This document shows, in pieces, positions 24,710-33,328 of a stretch of DNA of 64,000 nucleotides. This stretch comes from Novosphingobium sp. UBA6272. Its GTDB lineage: Bacteria > Pseudomonadota > Alphaproteobacteria > Sphingomonadales > Sphingomonadaceae. Made by a program: the position numbers and the translations under genes. The notes beneath the pieces are model-generated. The model saw nothing but the letters and a program-made list of their open reading frames with translations. It did no database searches and was not told the DNA's origin. How positions within the stretch are numbered: the stretch's first letter is position 1; each line of letters starts with the position of its first letter. Where the stretch lies: the NCBI RefSeq assembly GCF_002440635.1, contig NZ_DJUW01000003.1, forward strand, positions 1 to 64,000, read 5' to 3'.

Positions 24710-24757
24710 GTTGATCGCGGTAAGCATGAACGCACCGCAACTCAACCTTCTCCATCG

Positions 24758-24894
24758 TCATCCTGAACTTGTTTCAGGGCCCATTTCGCCTATGGCCCGG
24801 TGTGTGCTTGGGAAGAGCTGACTGATCGGTTTGTTTGCGTTCCGCACCAGTGGGTGAGAACGCCGATGGGCCCTGAAACAAGTTCAGGGTGACG
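24758..24894. repeat. Inverted pair of 19-base repeat arms (CCTGAACTTGTTTCAGGGC type)
   Basis: CATCCTGAACTTGTTTCAGG at 24759-24778 and its reverse complement around 24869-24890 flank about 85 bases between two divergent genes. This is the head-to-head arrangement of REP-type elements. Related CCTGAGCTTGTCGAAGG copies lie at ~36,091 and ~53,680. Confidence 0.75.
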
Positions 24895-24924
24895 GGTGCG
24901 GGGTGGGTGTTTATGGTTCCAGTC

Positions 24925-25746
24925 ATGACCCGGATCGCCATCTGCGCCCCGTCGCGCTCGATCACGCATGACGATGCCGCGCGCGTCACCGCGCTTGCCG
25001 AGGACTTTGCCGGGATCGAGCTGCACTTCCATCCGCAGTGCTTCTTCGAACATGGGCATTTCGCCGGTACCGATCGCCAGCGACAAGATGCGCTGGTCGA
25101 ATGCGCCAACGATCCGGCCTTTGCCGCCGTCTGGTTCGCGCGCGGCGGCTATGGTTCGAACCGGATCGCCGAAGATGCGATCGCCCGGTTCGATCATGCC
25201 GCGCAGGACAAGGCGTTTCTCGGCTATTCCGATGGCGGTTACCTGCTGGGCGGGCTGTATCGGCAGAAGATCGGCCGCCCGATCCATGCCTCAATGCCCG
25301 CCGATGTACGACGCTCCGGCGGCGATGCTGCGGTCCGGCGGGTGCTGGGCTTCATCGCCGGGGACAATTACGGGCTTGAGCCGGGGCTGGACGGGCATCC
25401 TGTGGTGGCTTTCAACCTGATCACCCTGGCGATGCTGTGCGGCACTCCGCTGATGCCGGGTCTGGCCGGGCATGTTGTGCTGGTCGAGGAGGTCAGCGAA
25501 TACGACTATTCGGTCGATCGGCTGTTCTTCCACGTCACCGCGCACCTTGGCGGCGTTGCCGGGCTGCGGCTCGGTCGGGTCAGCGACGTGCCGGTCAACG
25601 AGATCGAATTTGGTCAGTCGGCCGAGGACATCGCTCGGCACTGGTGCGCGCGGCATTCGATCCCTTACCTTGGCCGGGCCGAGATCGGCCATGATGCTGG
25701 CAACACAATTGTGCCGTTCGGGCTTGCCCGCGGCTTTGCCGGGTAA
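24925..25746 (+). CDS. ldcA: LD-carboxypeptidase (peptidase family S66)
   Basis: 273 residues (MTRIAICAPSRSITHDDAAR). Family S66 enzymes remove the terminal D-Ala from murein tetrapeptides in cytoplasmic recycling. AFLGYSDGGYLLGGLY contains the nucleophile Ser (GYSD). VLVEEVSEYDYSVDRLFFHV supplies the catalytic Glu, and EIGHDAGNTIVPFG the His. It is shorter than E. coli LdcA but in range for alphaproteobacteria. ATG 24913 would add four residues. It is divergent from the MurC-like ligase. Confidence 0.88.
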   Translation: MTRIAICAPSRSITHDDAARVTALAEDFAGIELHFHPQCFFEHGHFAGTDRQRQDALVECANDPAFAAVWFARGGYGSNRIAEDAIARFDHAAQDKAFLGYSDGGYLLGGLYRQKIGRPIHASMPADVRRSGGDAAVRRVLGFIAGDNYGLEPGLDGHPVVAFNLITLAMLCGTPLMPGLAGHVVLVEEVSEYDYSVDRLFFHVTAHLGGVAGLRLGRVSDVPVNEIEFGQSAEDIARHWCARHSIPYLGRAEIGHDAGNTIVPFGLARGFAG

Positions 25747-25776
25747 TAGGCGCGCGGGAAAATCAGGAGACCAAAG

Positions 25777-26712
25777 ATGAGAGCGTTCGTTTTTCCCGGA
25801 CAGGGCAGCCAGAAGGTCGGCATGGGCGTGGACCTCGCAGCCGCCAGCCCGGCCGCGCGCGAGGTGTTTCAGGAAGTCGATGACGCGCTGGGGCAAAAGC
25901 TCTCCGCGATCATGGCTGAAGGCCCGGAGGAAGCGCTGACCCTGACCGAAAATGCCCAGCCGGCAATCATGGCCAATGCCATTGCCGTGCTGCGGGTGCT
26001 GGAAAAGGAAGGCGGGATCACGCTGGCGCAGCAGGCCGATTTCGTCGCCGGACACAGTTTGGGTGAATATACCGCGCTGTGCGCTGCCGGAGCCTTCAGT
26101 CTGGCCGATACGGCGCGGCTGCTGAAGCTGCGCGGGCAGGCGATGCAGGCGGCCGTGCCGGTGGGCGTCGGGGCGATGTGTGCGCTATTGGGCGCCGACC
26201 TCGAGAAGGCGCAGGCTCTGGCCGATGCCGCGGGGCAGGGTGAAGTCTGCACCGTCGCCAATGACAACGATCCCGGCCAGGTCGTGCTTTCGGGGCACAA
26301 GGCCGCGATCGAACGCGCCGTAGCGATGGTCAAGGATTTCGAGATCAAGCGCGGCGTGCTGCTGCCGGTCTCGGCGCCGTTCCATTGCCCGCTGATGCAG
26401 CCGGCCGCCGACGCTATGGCCGGGGCGCTGGCCGCGACCCCGCCGGGGCCGCTCTCGGTTCCGCTCTTCGCCAACGTCACCGCAGCGGTGGCCAGCGAGC
26501 CGGCCGATGTCCAGCGCCTGCTGGTCGAACAGGTCTGCGGCCGGGTCCGCTGGCGCGAAAGCGTCATTGCGATGAAAGCCGCCGGGGTGGAAAACTTCGT
26601 CGAACTGGGCGGCAAGGTCCTCGGCCCGATGATCGGCCGCTGCGTAACCGACGTTGCGGTGACCAGCGTAGTGACGATGGCCGAAATCGAGGCGTTGGCG
26701 AGCCAGCTTTAA
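25777..26712 (+). CDS. fabD: Malonyl-CoA:ACP transacylase
   Basis: 311 residues. It transfers malonyl from CoA to acyl carrier protein to start fatty-acid elongation. MRAFVFPGQGSQKVGMGVDL, FVAGHSLGEYTALCAAGAF (nucleophile Ser in GHSLG), the conserved Arg in LKLRGQAMQ and VSAPFHCPLMQPAA (catalytic His) are all present. fabG follows, but after an inserted GxxExxY gene. The stop codon shares its last base with the first base of a 30-base inverted repeat. Confidence 0.97.
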   Translation: MRAFVFPGQGSQKVGMGVDLAAASPAAREVFQEVDDALGQKLSAIMAEGPEEALTLTENAQPAIMANAIAVLRVLEKEGGITLAQQADFVAGHSLGEYTALCAAGAFSLADTARLLKLRGQAMQAAVPVGVGAMCALLGADLEKAQALADAAGQGEVCTVANDNDPGQVVLSGHKAAIERAVAMVKDFEIKRGVLLPVSAPFHCPLMQPAADAMAGALAATPPGPLSVPLFANVTAAVASEPADVQRLLVEQVCGRVRWRESVIAMKAAGVENFVELGGKVLGPMIGRCVTDVAVTSVVTMAEIEALASQL

Positions 26713-26741
26713 TGCACTCGCAAAGGCGCAAAGGCGCAAAG
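26712..26741. repeat. Left arm of a 30-bp inverted repeat around the GxxExxY gene
   Basis: ATGCACTCG followed by tandem CGCAAAGG units (about 2.9 copies). It matches the reverse complement of 27154-27183 at 29 of 30 positions. The mismatch is at 26716. Confidence 0.92.
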
Positions 26742-26749
26742 ACGTGACG

Positions 26750-27151
26750 ATGCAAACGGACGAACGGGCTGATGAGCTGAGCCGAATCGTTGTTGATGAA
26801 TGCATTCGCATTCATCGAGAATTGGGACCGGGCTTGCTTGAAAGTGTCTACGAATCGGTCTTGACTGCCGCTTTGGAACGGCGCGGCTTGCGGGTGCAAC
26901 GGCAACTGGCCGTCGACATTAGATATGATGGCCTGACCATTCCTGCGGCCTTCAAAATTGATCTCTTAGTCGATGCAACGCTGACGCTTGAAATCAAGTC
27001 CGTCGATGCGCTTACCAACTTGCATGCAAAGCAGTTGCTGACCTACTTGCGCTTGACCAACCGTTCACTCGGCCTGTTGCTAAATTTCTCTGGCGAGACG
27101 ATGAAGGAAGGCATTCGCCGGGTTGTCAACAATCACGGACGAGCTTTGTAA
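26750..27151 (+). CDS. GxxExxY family protein (PD-(D/E)XK nuclease-like)
   Basis: 133 residues. IHRELGPGLLESVYESVL contains the family signature GxxExxY. FKIDLLVDATLTLEIKSVDA has the D...ExK pattern of the PD-(D/E)XK nuclease fold, and HAKQLLTYLRLTNRSLGLLL follows as usual. Biological role unknown. GTG 26744 is an alternative start two codons upstream. There is no clear Shine-Dalgarno, because the left repeat arm fills the upstream region. Codon use is less GC-rich than fabD and fabG. The gene plus its inverted repeats looks like a discrete insert between fabD and fabG. Confidence 0.88.
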   Translation: MQTDERADELSRIVVDECIRIHRELGPGLLESVYESVLTAALERRGLRVQRQLAVDIRYDGLTIPAAFKIDLLVDATLTLEIKSVDALTNLHAKQLLTYLRLTNRSLGLLLNFSGETMKEGIRRVVNNHGRAL

Positions 27152-27153
27152 GA

Positions 27154-27183
27154 CTTTGCGCCTTTGCGCCTTTGCGAGAGCAT
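27154..27183. repeat. Right arm of the 30-bp inverted repeat around the GxxExxY gene
   Basis: CTTTGCGCCTTTGCGCCTTT followed by GCGAGAGCAT is the reverse complement of the left arm with one mismatch. Its last two bases are the AT of a possible fabG start codon at 27182. Confidence 0.92.
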
Positions 27184-27955
27184 GAAAGACATGGAACACC
27201 GCCTTTTCGACCTTACCGGAATGACTGCCCTCGTCACAGGCGCTGCCGGCGGGATTGGGTCTGCGATCAGCCATGCTCTGGCGAAGCAAGGCGCACGGCT
27301 TGCGCTTTCGGGAACCAATCCTTCGAAGCTGCGCTCGTTCCGGGAGGAGCTGAACGACACCTACGGGCATGACCATGTCGAGATTACCTGCGACCTTTCC
27401 AATTCCGAGCAGGTCGAGCATCTGGTGCCCGCTACGGTCGATACGCTCGGCAAGATCGATATCCTGGTCAACAACGCCGGGATCACCCGCGACAACCTCG
27501 CCATGCGGATGAAGGATGAGGAGTGGGACGCGGTGATCCGGGTCAACCTTGAGGCGGCATTCCGGCTGATGCGCGCGGCCTGCAAGCCGATGATGAAGGC
27601 CCGCCACGGCCGGATCATCACCATCACTTCGGTGGTCGGGGCCACCGGCAATCCCGGTCAAGTCAACTATGCTGCGGCCAAGGCCGGGCTGGTCGGCATG
27701 TCGAAGTCGCTGGGACAAGAGGTCGCCAGCCGGGGAATCACGGTCAACTGCGTCGCCCCCGGGTTCATCCGCACCGCGATGACCGAAGTCCTGCCCGATG
27801 CGCAGAAGGAAGCGCTCAATGCCCGGATCCCGATGGGCCGGATGGGCGAGGGCGAGGATATCGGTGCGGCAGTCGCCTATCTCGCCAGCAAGGAAGCGGG
27901 CTATATCACCGGCCAGACGCTGCACGTGAACGGCGGCATGGCGATGATTTCCTGA
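27182..27955 (+). CDS. fabG: 3-oxoacyl-[acyl-carrier-protein] reductase
   Basis: 257 residues. This NADPH-dependent SDR performs the first reduction of the fatty-acid cycle. TALVTGAAGGIGSAISHALA is the nucleotide-binding Gly motif, and ILVNNAGITRDNLAMRM, TITSVVGATGNPGQVNYAAA (catalytic Ser/Tyr) and KAGLVGMSKSLGQEVASRGI (Lys) follow. ATG 27191 (MEHRLFDLTGM) is an alternative start. The 27182 ATG lies partly in the right repeat arm, and neither has a strong ribosome-binding site. The insert may have replaced the original translation signal. Confidence 0.95.
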   Translation: MKDMEHRLFDLTGMTALVTGAAGGIGSAISHALAKQGARLALSGTNPSKLRSFREELNDTYGHDHVEITCDLSNSEQVEHLVPATVDTLGKIDILVNNAGITRDNLAMRMKDEEWDAVIRVNLEAAFRLMRAACKPMMKARHGRIITITSVVGATGNPGQVNYAAAKAGLVGMSKSLGQEVASRGITVNCVAPGFIRTAMTEVLPDAQKEALNARIPMGRMGEGEDIGAAVAYLASKEAGYITGQTLHVNGGMAMIS

Positions 27956-27987
27956 TCCGTCGCAGCTTCCGGTCGCAAGCCGCGAAA

Positions 27988-27996
27988 TTATCCCCA
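27988..27996 (+). promoter_or_regulatory. DnaA-box-like 9-mer upstream of dnaN
   Basis: TTATCCCCA differs from the DnaA-box consensus TTATCCACA at one position and lies about 125 bases before dnaN. There is no cluster of boxes, so this is not an origin; regulation of dnaN by DnaA is only a possibility. Confidence 0.3.
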
Positions 27997-28121
27997 GTTT
28001 CCCCCGGAAATGCTGCCGGGAAGCTTGCTGCCCGCCGCCCGTCCGGTAAGGAATGTCGACCGCAAACCAAGGCGCGCGGGACGATTCCTCTCTGCGCGCC
28101 CTAGGGGGATACGATAATACC

Positions 28122-29240
28122 ATGAAGGCCACCATCGAACGCGCGACGCTCCTGAAGTGCCTGTCGCACGTGCAGTCCGTTGTGGAACGCCGCAACACCA
28201 TCCCGATCCTGTCGAATGTCCTGATCGAAGCGGCCTCGGACGGCACGCTGAAAGTGATGGCGACCGACCTCGATCTGCAGGTGGTGGAAAGTTTCAGCGC
28301 GGTCTCGGTCGAAAGCCCGGGCGCGATCACGGTTTCGGCGCACCTGCTGTTCGATATCGCCCGCAAGCTGCCCGATGGCAGCCAGGTCAGCCTGGAAACA
28401 GCCGACAACCGTATGGCGGTCAAGGCCGGGCGCAGCCGCTTCAGCCTGCCGACCCTGCCGCGCGACGATTTTCCGGTGATCGTCGAAGGCGACCTGCCGA
28501 CCAGCTTCGAGCTGCCGGCCGCCACGCTCGCCCAGCTGATCGACCGTACCCGCTTTGCGATCAGCACCGAGGAAACCCGCTATTACCTCAACGGCATCTT
28601 CATTCACGTGACCGACGAGGAACTGCGCGCCGCGGCCACCGATGGCCACCGCCTGGCGCGCTTCACCATCGCCCGCCCTGACGGCGCCGAAGGCATGCCG
28701 GACGTTATCGTGCCGCGCAAATGCGTCGCCGAACTGCGCAAGCTGCTCGAAGAAGCACTCGATACCAACGTGCTGGTCGACCTGTCGGCCAGCAAGATCC
28801 GCTTCACCATGGGCGGCGAAAGCGGCGTGGTGCTGACCAGCAAGCTGATCGACGGGACTTTCCCGGATTACAGCCGCGTTATCCCGACCGGGAACGACAA
28901 GCTGCTCAAGCTCGATCCCAAGAGCTTCTGGGAAGGGGTCGACCGCGTGGCGACCATCGCCACCGAAAAGACCCGCGCGGTCAAGATGGCGCTGGAGAAT
29001 GACAAGGTCACCCTCTCGGTCACCAGCCCCGACAATGGCACGGCGGCCGAAGAAGTGCCCGCCAGCTACAGCTCGGCCGGGTTCGAGATCGGTTTCAACG
29101 CCAATTACCTCAAGGATATCCTCGGCCAGATCGATGGCGACACGGTGGAACTCCACCTCGCCGACGCCGGCGCACCGACACTGATCCGCCAGGATGACAA
29201 GAGCCCGGCGCTGTACGTGCTGATGCCGATGCGGGTCTGA
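28122..29240 (+). CDS. dnaN: DNA polymerase III beta subunit (sliding clamp)
   Basis: 372 residues (MKATIERATLLKCLSHVQSV, VERRNTIPILSNVLIEA, LPRDDFPVIVEGDLP, RYYLNGIFIHV, ATDGHRLARFTIARPDG, FPDYSRVIPTGNDKLL, C-terminal YVLMPMRV). Three clamp domains form the ring that tethers replicative polymerase. The frame is open upstream to 28053, but ATG 28122 matches the conserved start. It is downstream of fabG, not beside dnaA. A terminator follows. Confidence 0.97.
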   Translation: MKATIERATLLKCLSHVQSVVERRNTIPILSNVLIEAASDGTLKVMATDLDLQVVESFSAVSVESPGAITVSAHLLFDIARKLPDGSQVSLETADNRMAVKAGRSRFSLPTLPRDDFPVIVEGDLPTSFELPAATLAQLIDRTRFAISTEETRYYLNGIFIHVTDEELRAAATDGHRLARFTIARPDGAEGMPDVIVPRKCVAELRKLLEEALDTNVLVDLSASKIRFTMGGESGVVLTSKLIDGTFPDYSRVIPTGNDKLLKLDPKSFWEGVDRVATIATEKTRAVKMALENDKVTLSVTSPDNGTAAEEVPASYSSAGFEIGFNANYLKDILGQIDGDTVELHLADAGAPTLIRQDDKSPALYVLMPMRV

Positions 29241-29268
29241 GCTTTACCGGGCCGCAAACAGTTGCTTC

Positions 29269-29298
29269 AATGGGCGCTCCGCAACCGGGGCGCCCATT
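29269..29298 (+). terminator. Rho-independent terminator after dnaN
   Basis: AATGGGCGCTCCG pairs with CGGGGCGCCCATT around CAAC and is followed by TTGCGTTT. It lies about 30 bases after the dnaN stop. Confidence 0.75.
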
Positions 29299-29319
29299 TG
29301 CGTTTAGGGAGATCGATTG

Positions 29320-30396
29320 ATGAGCCAGACCGTCCAGTACCAGCGCCATGACCTCAGCCAGTCCCGCCTGGCCGAAGCGCCGCTGCCGCCGCTGGGGGAG
29401 GGCGAGGTGCGGCTGCGGATCGAGAGCTTTTCGGTGACCGCCAACAACGTCACCTATGCGGTCGTCGGGGATTCGTTCGGATACTGGAACTTCTTTCCGG
29501 GCGAGGGCGAGTGGGGCGTGGTGCCGATGTGGGGCCACGCCGTGGTCGAAGAGAGCCGCCATGCGGATATTGCCGTGGGCGAGCGGGTCTATGGCTATCT
29601 GCCGATGGGCCAGCATCTGGATGTTTTGCCGGTCAGTGTCAGCGCAGGCGGGTTTAGCGATGGCGCGGCGCATCGCCAGCCGATGAGCACGATCTACAAC
29701 CAGTATTCGCGCCTGAACGCCGATCCCGAACACGATCCCGCGCGGGAAGGGGAGCGGATGATTTTCGGCCCGCTGTTCAAGACCGGGTTCCTGATCGAGA
29801 GCATGTTCCGGCGTGAGGGCTGGTTCGGGGCGCAGACGCTGATCTGTACCAGCGCCTCATCCAAGACCGCAATGGCAACCGCCAGCGTGGCGCGTGACAA
29901 GTCGCCGCAGATCCGGCGGATCGGGCTGACCAGCGCCGGGAATGTTGATTTCGTTTGCCTGGGCGGCTTTTATGACGAGGTCTTCGCCTATGGCGACATC
30001 GCCGAACTGCCGCAGCGGCCCTCGGTACTGGTCGATTTCGCCGGTAATGCCGGGGTGATCCACGCGGTGCACACCGCGCTGGGCGATCAACTCAACTATT
30101 CCTGCACCGTCGGCGCGACCCATGTCGGCGAAGGCTTCGGGCGCGACAACGGCCCGCTGCCCGGACCCGCGCCCGTCCTGTTCTTTGCCCCGCACCACGC
30201 GGTGGCGGCCATCCAGGAGCTAGGCCCCAAGGGCTTTGGCGAGGCAGTGGCGGCCAGCTGGAGCCGGTTTATCGACGAAGCCGGAGGGGCGGTGACCATG
30301 GCTGAGCACCATGGCCTGGAGGCTGCGCGTTCGGTTTTTGCGGAGATTCTTGTCGGCAAGGCCGATCCGGCGGTGGGGAATGTGATCAGGCCTTAA
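29320..30396 (+). CDS. DUF2855 family protein (MDR-like)
   Basis: 358 residues. EAPLPPLGEGEVRLRIESFS and VTANNVTYAVVGDSFGYWNF are typical of DUF2855, distant relatives of medium-chain dehydrogenases. TLICTSASSKTAMATASVAR and VLVDFAGNAGVIHAVHTALG occupy the cofactor-domain region. Substrate unknown. The ATG at 29320 follows GGGAG. It overlaps the convergent dehydrogenase by 4 bases. Confidence 0.85.
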   Translation: MSQTVQYQRHDLSQSRLAEAPLPPLGEGEVRLRIESFSVTANNVTYAVVGDSFGYWNFFPGEGEWGVVPMWGHAVVEESRHADIAVGERVYGYLPMGQHLDVLPVSVSAGGFSDGAAHRQPMSTIYNQYSRLNADPEHDPAREGERMIFGPLFKTGFLIESMFRREGWFGAQTLICTSASSKTAMATASVARDKSPQIRRIGLTSAGNVDFVCLGGFYDEVFAYGDIAELPQRPSVLVDFAGNAGVIHAVHTALGDQLNYSCTVGATHVGEGFGRDNGPLPGPAPVLFFAPHHAVAAIQELGPKGFGEAVAASWSRFIDEAGGAVTMAEHHGLEAARSVFAEILVGKADPAVGNVIRP

Positions 30397-31406
30397 ATAT
30401 CCACCACGATCTTGCCGAAGTGGGCATTTGCGGCTTGATGGCGGAAGGCGTCGGCCAGGTTGGCCAGCGGGAAATGGTCGCTGATCACTGGCTTGATCCC
30501 GTTCGCCTCGATCCCGGCAATCATCGCCAGTTGCTGGGCGCGGCTACCCACGGTGAGGCCCTGGACCCGCAGGTTCTTGGCCATCAGCGTCACCGTCGAG
30601 ACCGGTCCGGCATAGCCCGCCAGAACTCCGATCAGCGCGACATGGCCGCCAACCCGCGCCGCGATCATCGACTGGTCGAGCGTGCCCGCGCCGCCGATCT
30701 CGACCACGCAATCGACCCCGGCGCCGCCCGTCAGCTCGAGCGCCTTGGCGCCCCAGGCGGAGGTTTCCTTGTAATTGATAAGATGATCCGCGCCGAGCGC
30801 CTTGAGTCTATCGAGCTTGGCGTCGGACGACGAGGTTGCGATCACTTGCGCCCCGGCGGCCTTGGCGAACTGCAGCGCAAAAACCGATACGCCGCCGCTG
30901 CCCTGGACCAGCACGGTATCGCCCGGCTTGATGGCATTGTCGCAGAACAGCGCGCGCCAGGCGGTCAGCCCGGCGCAGGTCAGCGTTGCCGCTTCGGCGT
31001 GGCTGTAGCCCTTGGGGGCGGAGGTGAACCAGCTCTCAGGCGTAACTACTGTGGCGCGGGCGTAGCCATCCACCCCGTCGCCCGGGACCCGGGTGAATCC
31101 GTTCCCCGAAACTGCGCCATCGACCCATTCTGGAAAGAACAGCGATACCACGCTGTCACCTGGTTTGAATGCGGTTACCCCTTCGCCGACTGCCTCGACC
31201 ACGCCGGCGCCATCCGACATCGGAATGCGGCCCGGACCGGTCGGGATCATTCCGCAAACTACCGCGAAATCGTGGTAATTTAGCGAGCTGGCCTGCAGCT
31301 TGACCCGGATCTCGCCGGGGCCGGGCTGGCCGGGATCTTCGGCCGTGGCGGGCAGCAGGGTATCAAGGCTCGCCGGGGAGCCGACGCGAACGCACGCGAT
31401 AGTCAT
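30393..31406 (-). CDS. NAD(P)-dependent alcohol dehydrogenase / quinone oxidoreductase (MDR family)
   Basis: 337 residues. The N-terminal GroES-like domain (GEIRVKLQASSLNYHDFAVV, DGAGVVEAVGEGVTAFKPGD) is followed by the Rossmann domain (DTVLVQGSGGVSVFALQFAK, AQVIATSSSDAKLDRLKALG, DHLINYKE). The Cys and His ligands for catalytic zinc are not obvious, which fits the zinc-free quinone-oxidoreductase-like branch. Substrate unknown. It is downstream of the amidohydrolase on the same strand with a 39-base gap. Confidence 0.88.
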   Translation of the reverse strand: MTIACVRVGSPASLDTLLPATAEDPGQPGPGEIRVKLQASSLNYHDFAVVCGMIPTGPGRIPMSDGAGVVEAVGEGVTAFKPGDSVVSLFFPEWVDGAVSGNGFTRVPGDGVDGYARATVVTPESWFTSAPKGYSHAEAATLTCAGLTAWRALFCDNAIKPGDTVLVQGSGGVSVFALQFAKAAGAQVIATSSSDAKLDRLKALGADHLINYKETSAWGAKALELTGGAGVDCVVEIGGAGTLDQSMIAARVGGHVALIGVLAGYAGPVSTVTLMAKNLRVQGLTVGSRAQQLAMIAGIEANGIKPVISDHFPLANLADAFRHQAANAHFGKIVVDI

Positions 31407-31445
31407 TTGCTACTCCGATCGGGGTTTTGAGAGGGGAAGCGGCGG

Positions 31446-33200
31446 TTACTCGGCCGCTTCCAGCATCTCGACGTACTGCGGGCCGCGGATCAGGCCGCCC
31501 GGGGTCTCGCCGGTCCACTTGCCATTCTCGAACGTGACGACACCGTTCTTGATCGTGCAGACATAGCCTTCGGCCTTCTGCAGCAGGCGCTTGCCGCCGG
31601 CCGGCAGATCGAAGGCCAGCCACGGCTTGCCCAGCTTGATCTGGTCCATGTCGATCACGTTGAGATCGGCGAGATAGCCGGGGGCCAGGACACCGCGATC
31701 GTGCATGCCATAGAGCCGCGCGGTATCGTTGCACTGGCGCTTGATCGCGTTTTCAAGGCTGATCTTGCCGCCGCGCTTGCGGTCGCGAACCCAGTGCTGC
31801 AGCATGAAGGTCGGGCTCGCCGCGTCGCAGATCGTGCCGCAATGCGCGCCGCCGTCGGACAGCGAGTTGACCGTGTCATCGCTGTTCTGCAGCGCCTCGA
31901 GGAAATCGAGATTGCCGTCGGCATAGTTGAGGATCGGCAGGTAGATGAAGCCCTTGCCATCGTCGCGGCACAGCAGGTCATAGGCGTATTCGTCGCCCGA
32001 GACGCCGGCTGCTGCGGAGCGGGCCAGGATGCTTTCCTCCGCCGTCGGCTCGTAGTTGAAATCGGGGTCCATTTCGTACTGCATATTCCAGCCGCCGCAG
32101 ACGACCATGATCAACCCGATGATGTCCTGGTTGACCTGGCTGAAGTCATGCTCTTCGGCCAGCAACTTGGCCTTGAACGCCGGGTTGAGCAGCTTGGCCT
32201 TCTGCTCCTCCCACGGCAGTTCCGCGATCTCCTGATAGCTTGGCTTCAGCCGGAACGGGTGGACCGTACCCTGCCAGGCCATGATGATCCCGTTGCCGCG
32301 CAGCGCGATCTGGGCGACGATATTGGCGCCGTTGTCATTTTCCGCGCGCATCGCCGCGATCTGCTCGTCCAGCGGCATTTCCTTGGCGATCGATTGCAGC
32401 GCGGCATAGGTGCACGGCAGTCCGGTCTCACGGCTCATCTGCCCCATCCAGCCGAATTCGTCCCATTCGCGGCGCATGTCGCTGGCCATTTCGAACACGC
32501 CGTGCCCGGCGCGGCCCATCGCCCGGCCGATCTCGATCAGTTCCTCCTTGGTCGCGGTGGTGCCGGGAACCACTTCACCGTCGATCGAGCGGTGCAGGAC
32601 GGTGCGGCTGGTCGAGAAGCCAAGCGCTCCGGCGCGGATCCCGTCCTCGACGATCGCCGCCATCTTCTGGATGTCGTCAGCGGTCGGCACGGCGCCCGGC
32701 ATCTCGCGATCACCCAGCACGTAGGCCCTGACCGCGCCGTGCGGCACGTGGGTGCCGACATCGACCGTTCGAGGCAGCTCTTCCAGCGCATCGAGGTATT
32801 CGGGGAAGGTTTCCCAATTCCACTTCATCCCTTCGGCGAGCGCGGTGCCGGGGATATCCTCAACCCCTTCCATCAGCCCGATCAGCCAGTTGTGGCGATC
32901 CGGCGCGGCGGGAGCAAAGCCGACCCCGCAATTGCCCATGACCACCGTGGTCACGCCATGCCAGCTCGACGGGGCCATTTCCTGGTCCCAGGTAGCCTGG
33001 CCATCGTAATGGGTGTGAACGTCGACAAACCCCGGGGTGACGACCTTGCCGGCGGCGTCGATTTCTTTCGCGGCATCGCCCTGAACCTTGCCGACCGCGG
33101 CGATCAGGCCGTCCTTGACGGCGACATCGCCGGTGAAGCTCGGTGCCCCGGTGCCATCGACAATCGTACCGTTGCGGATGATCAGATCGTAAGTGGGCAT
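31446..33200 (-). CDS. N-acyl-D-amino-acid deacylase-like amidohydrolase
   Basis: 584 residues. The start MPTYDLIIRNGTIVDGTGAP, the metal site VDVHTHYDGQATWD (HxH) and MGNCGVGFAPAAPD (Cys ligand of D-aminoacylases) place it in the D-aminoacylase/dihydroorotase-like amidohydrolases. SDGGAHCGTICDAASPT contains the catalytic Asp, and GVLAPGYLADLNVIDMDQI is the usual C-terminal beta-domain. It may release D-amino acids or act on a related cyclic amide. Substrate is not determinable here. Confidence 0.87.
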   Translation of the reverse strand: MPTYDLIIRNGTIVDGTGAPSFTGDVAVKDGLIAAVGKVQGDAAKEIDAAGKVVTPGFVDVHTHYDGQATWDQEMAPSSWHGVTTVVMGNCGVGFAPAAPDRHNWLIGLMEGVEDIPGTALAEGMKWNWETFPEYLDALEELPRTVDVGTHVPHGAVRAYVLGDREMPGAVPTADDIQKMAAIVEDGIRAGALGFSTSRTVLHRSIDGEVVPGTTATKEELIEIGRAMGRAGHGVFEMASDMRREWDEFGWMGQMSRETGLPCTYAALQSIAKEMPLDEQIAAMRAENDNGANIVAQIALRGNGIIMAWQGTVHPFRLKPSYQEIAELPWEEQKAKLLNPAFKAKLLAEEHDFSQVNQDIIGLIMVVCGGWNMQYEMDPDFNYEPTAEESILARSAAAGVSGDEYAYDLLCRDDGKGFIYLPILNYADGNLDFLEALQNSDDTVNSLSDGGAHCGTICDAASPTFMLQHWVRDRKRGGKISLENAIKRQCNDTARLYGMHDRGVLAPGYLADLNVIDMDQIKLGKPWLAFDLPAGGKRLLQKAEGYVCTIKNGVVTFENGKWTGETPGGLIRGPQYVEMLEAAE

Positions 33201-33328
33201 GGCCTCTCTCCGGTTAGTTCGACTCTCTGCGGTCTTTACCTTTAACTGAACGATTAAATCACGGCGGAAGCGATATTACAAGCGGCTGAAGACAACGGCG
33301 CAGCGATGTCTGGTGACGGCGTCGTTCG

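Noticed and set aside
27182..27955. Possibility that fabG is disrupted by the inserted element
   Set aside because: The whole SDR sequence is intact with its catalytic residues; only the leader and start choice are affected.
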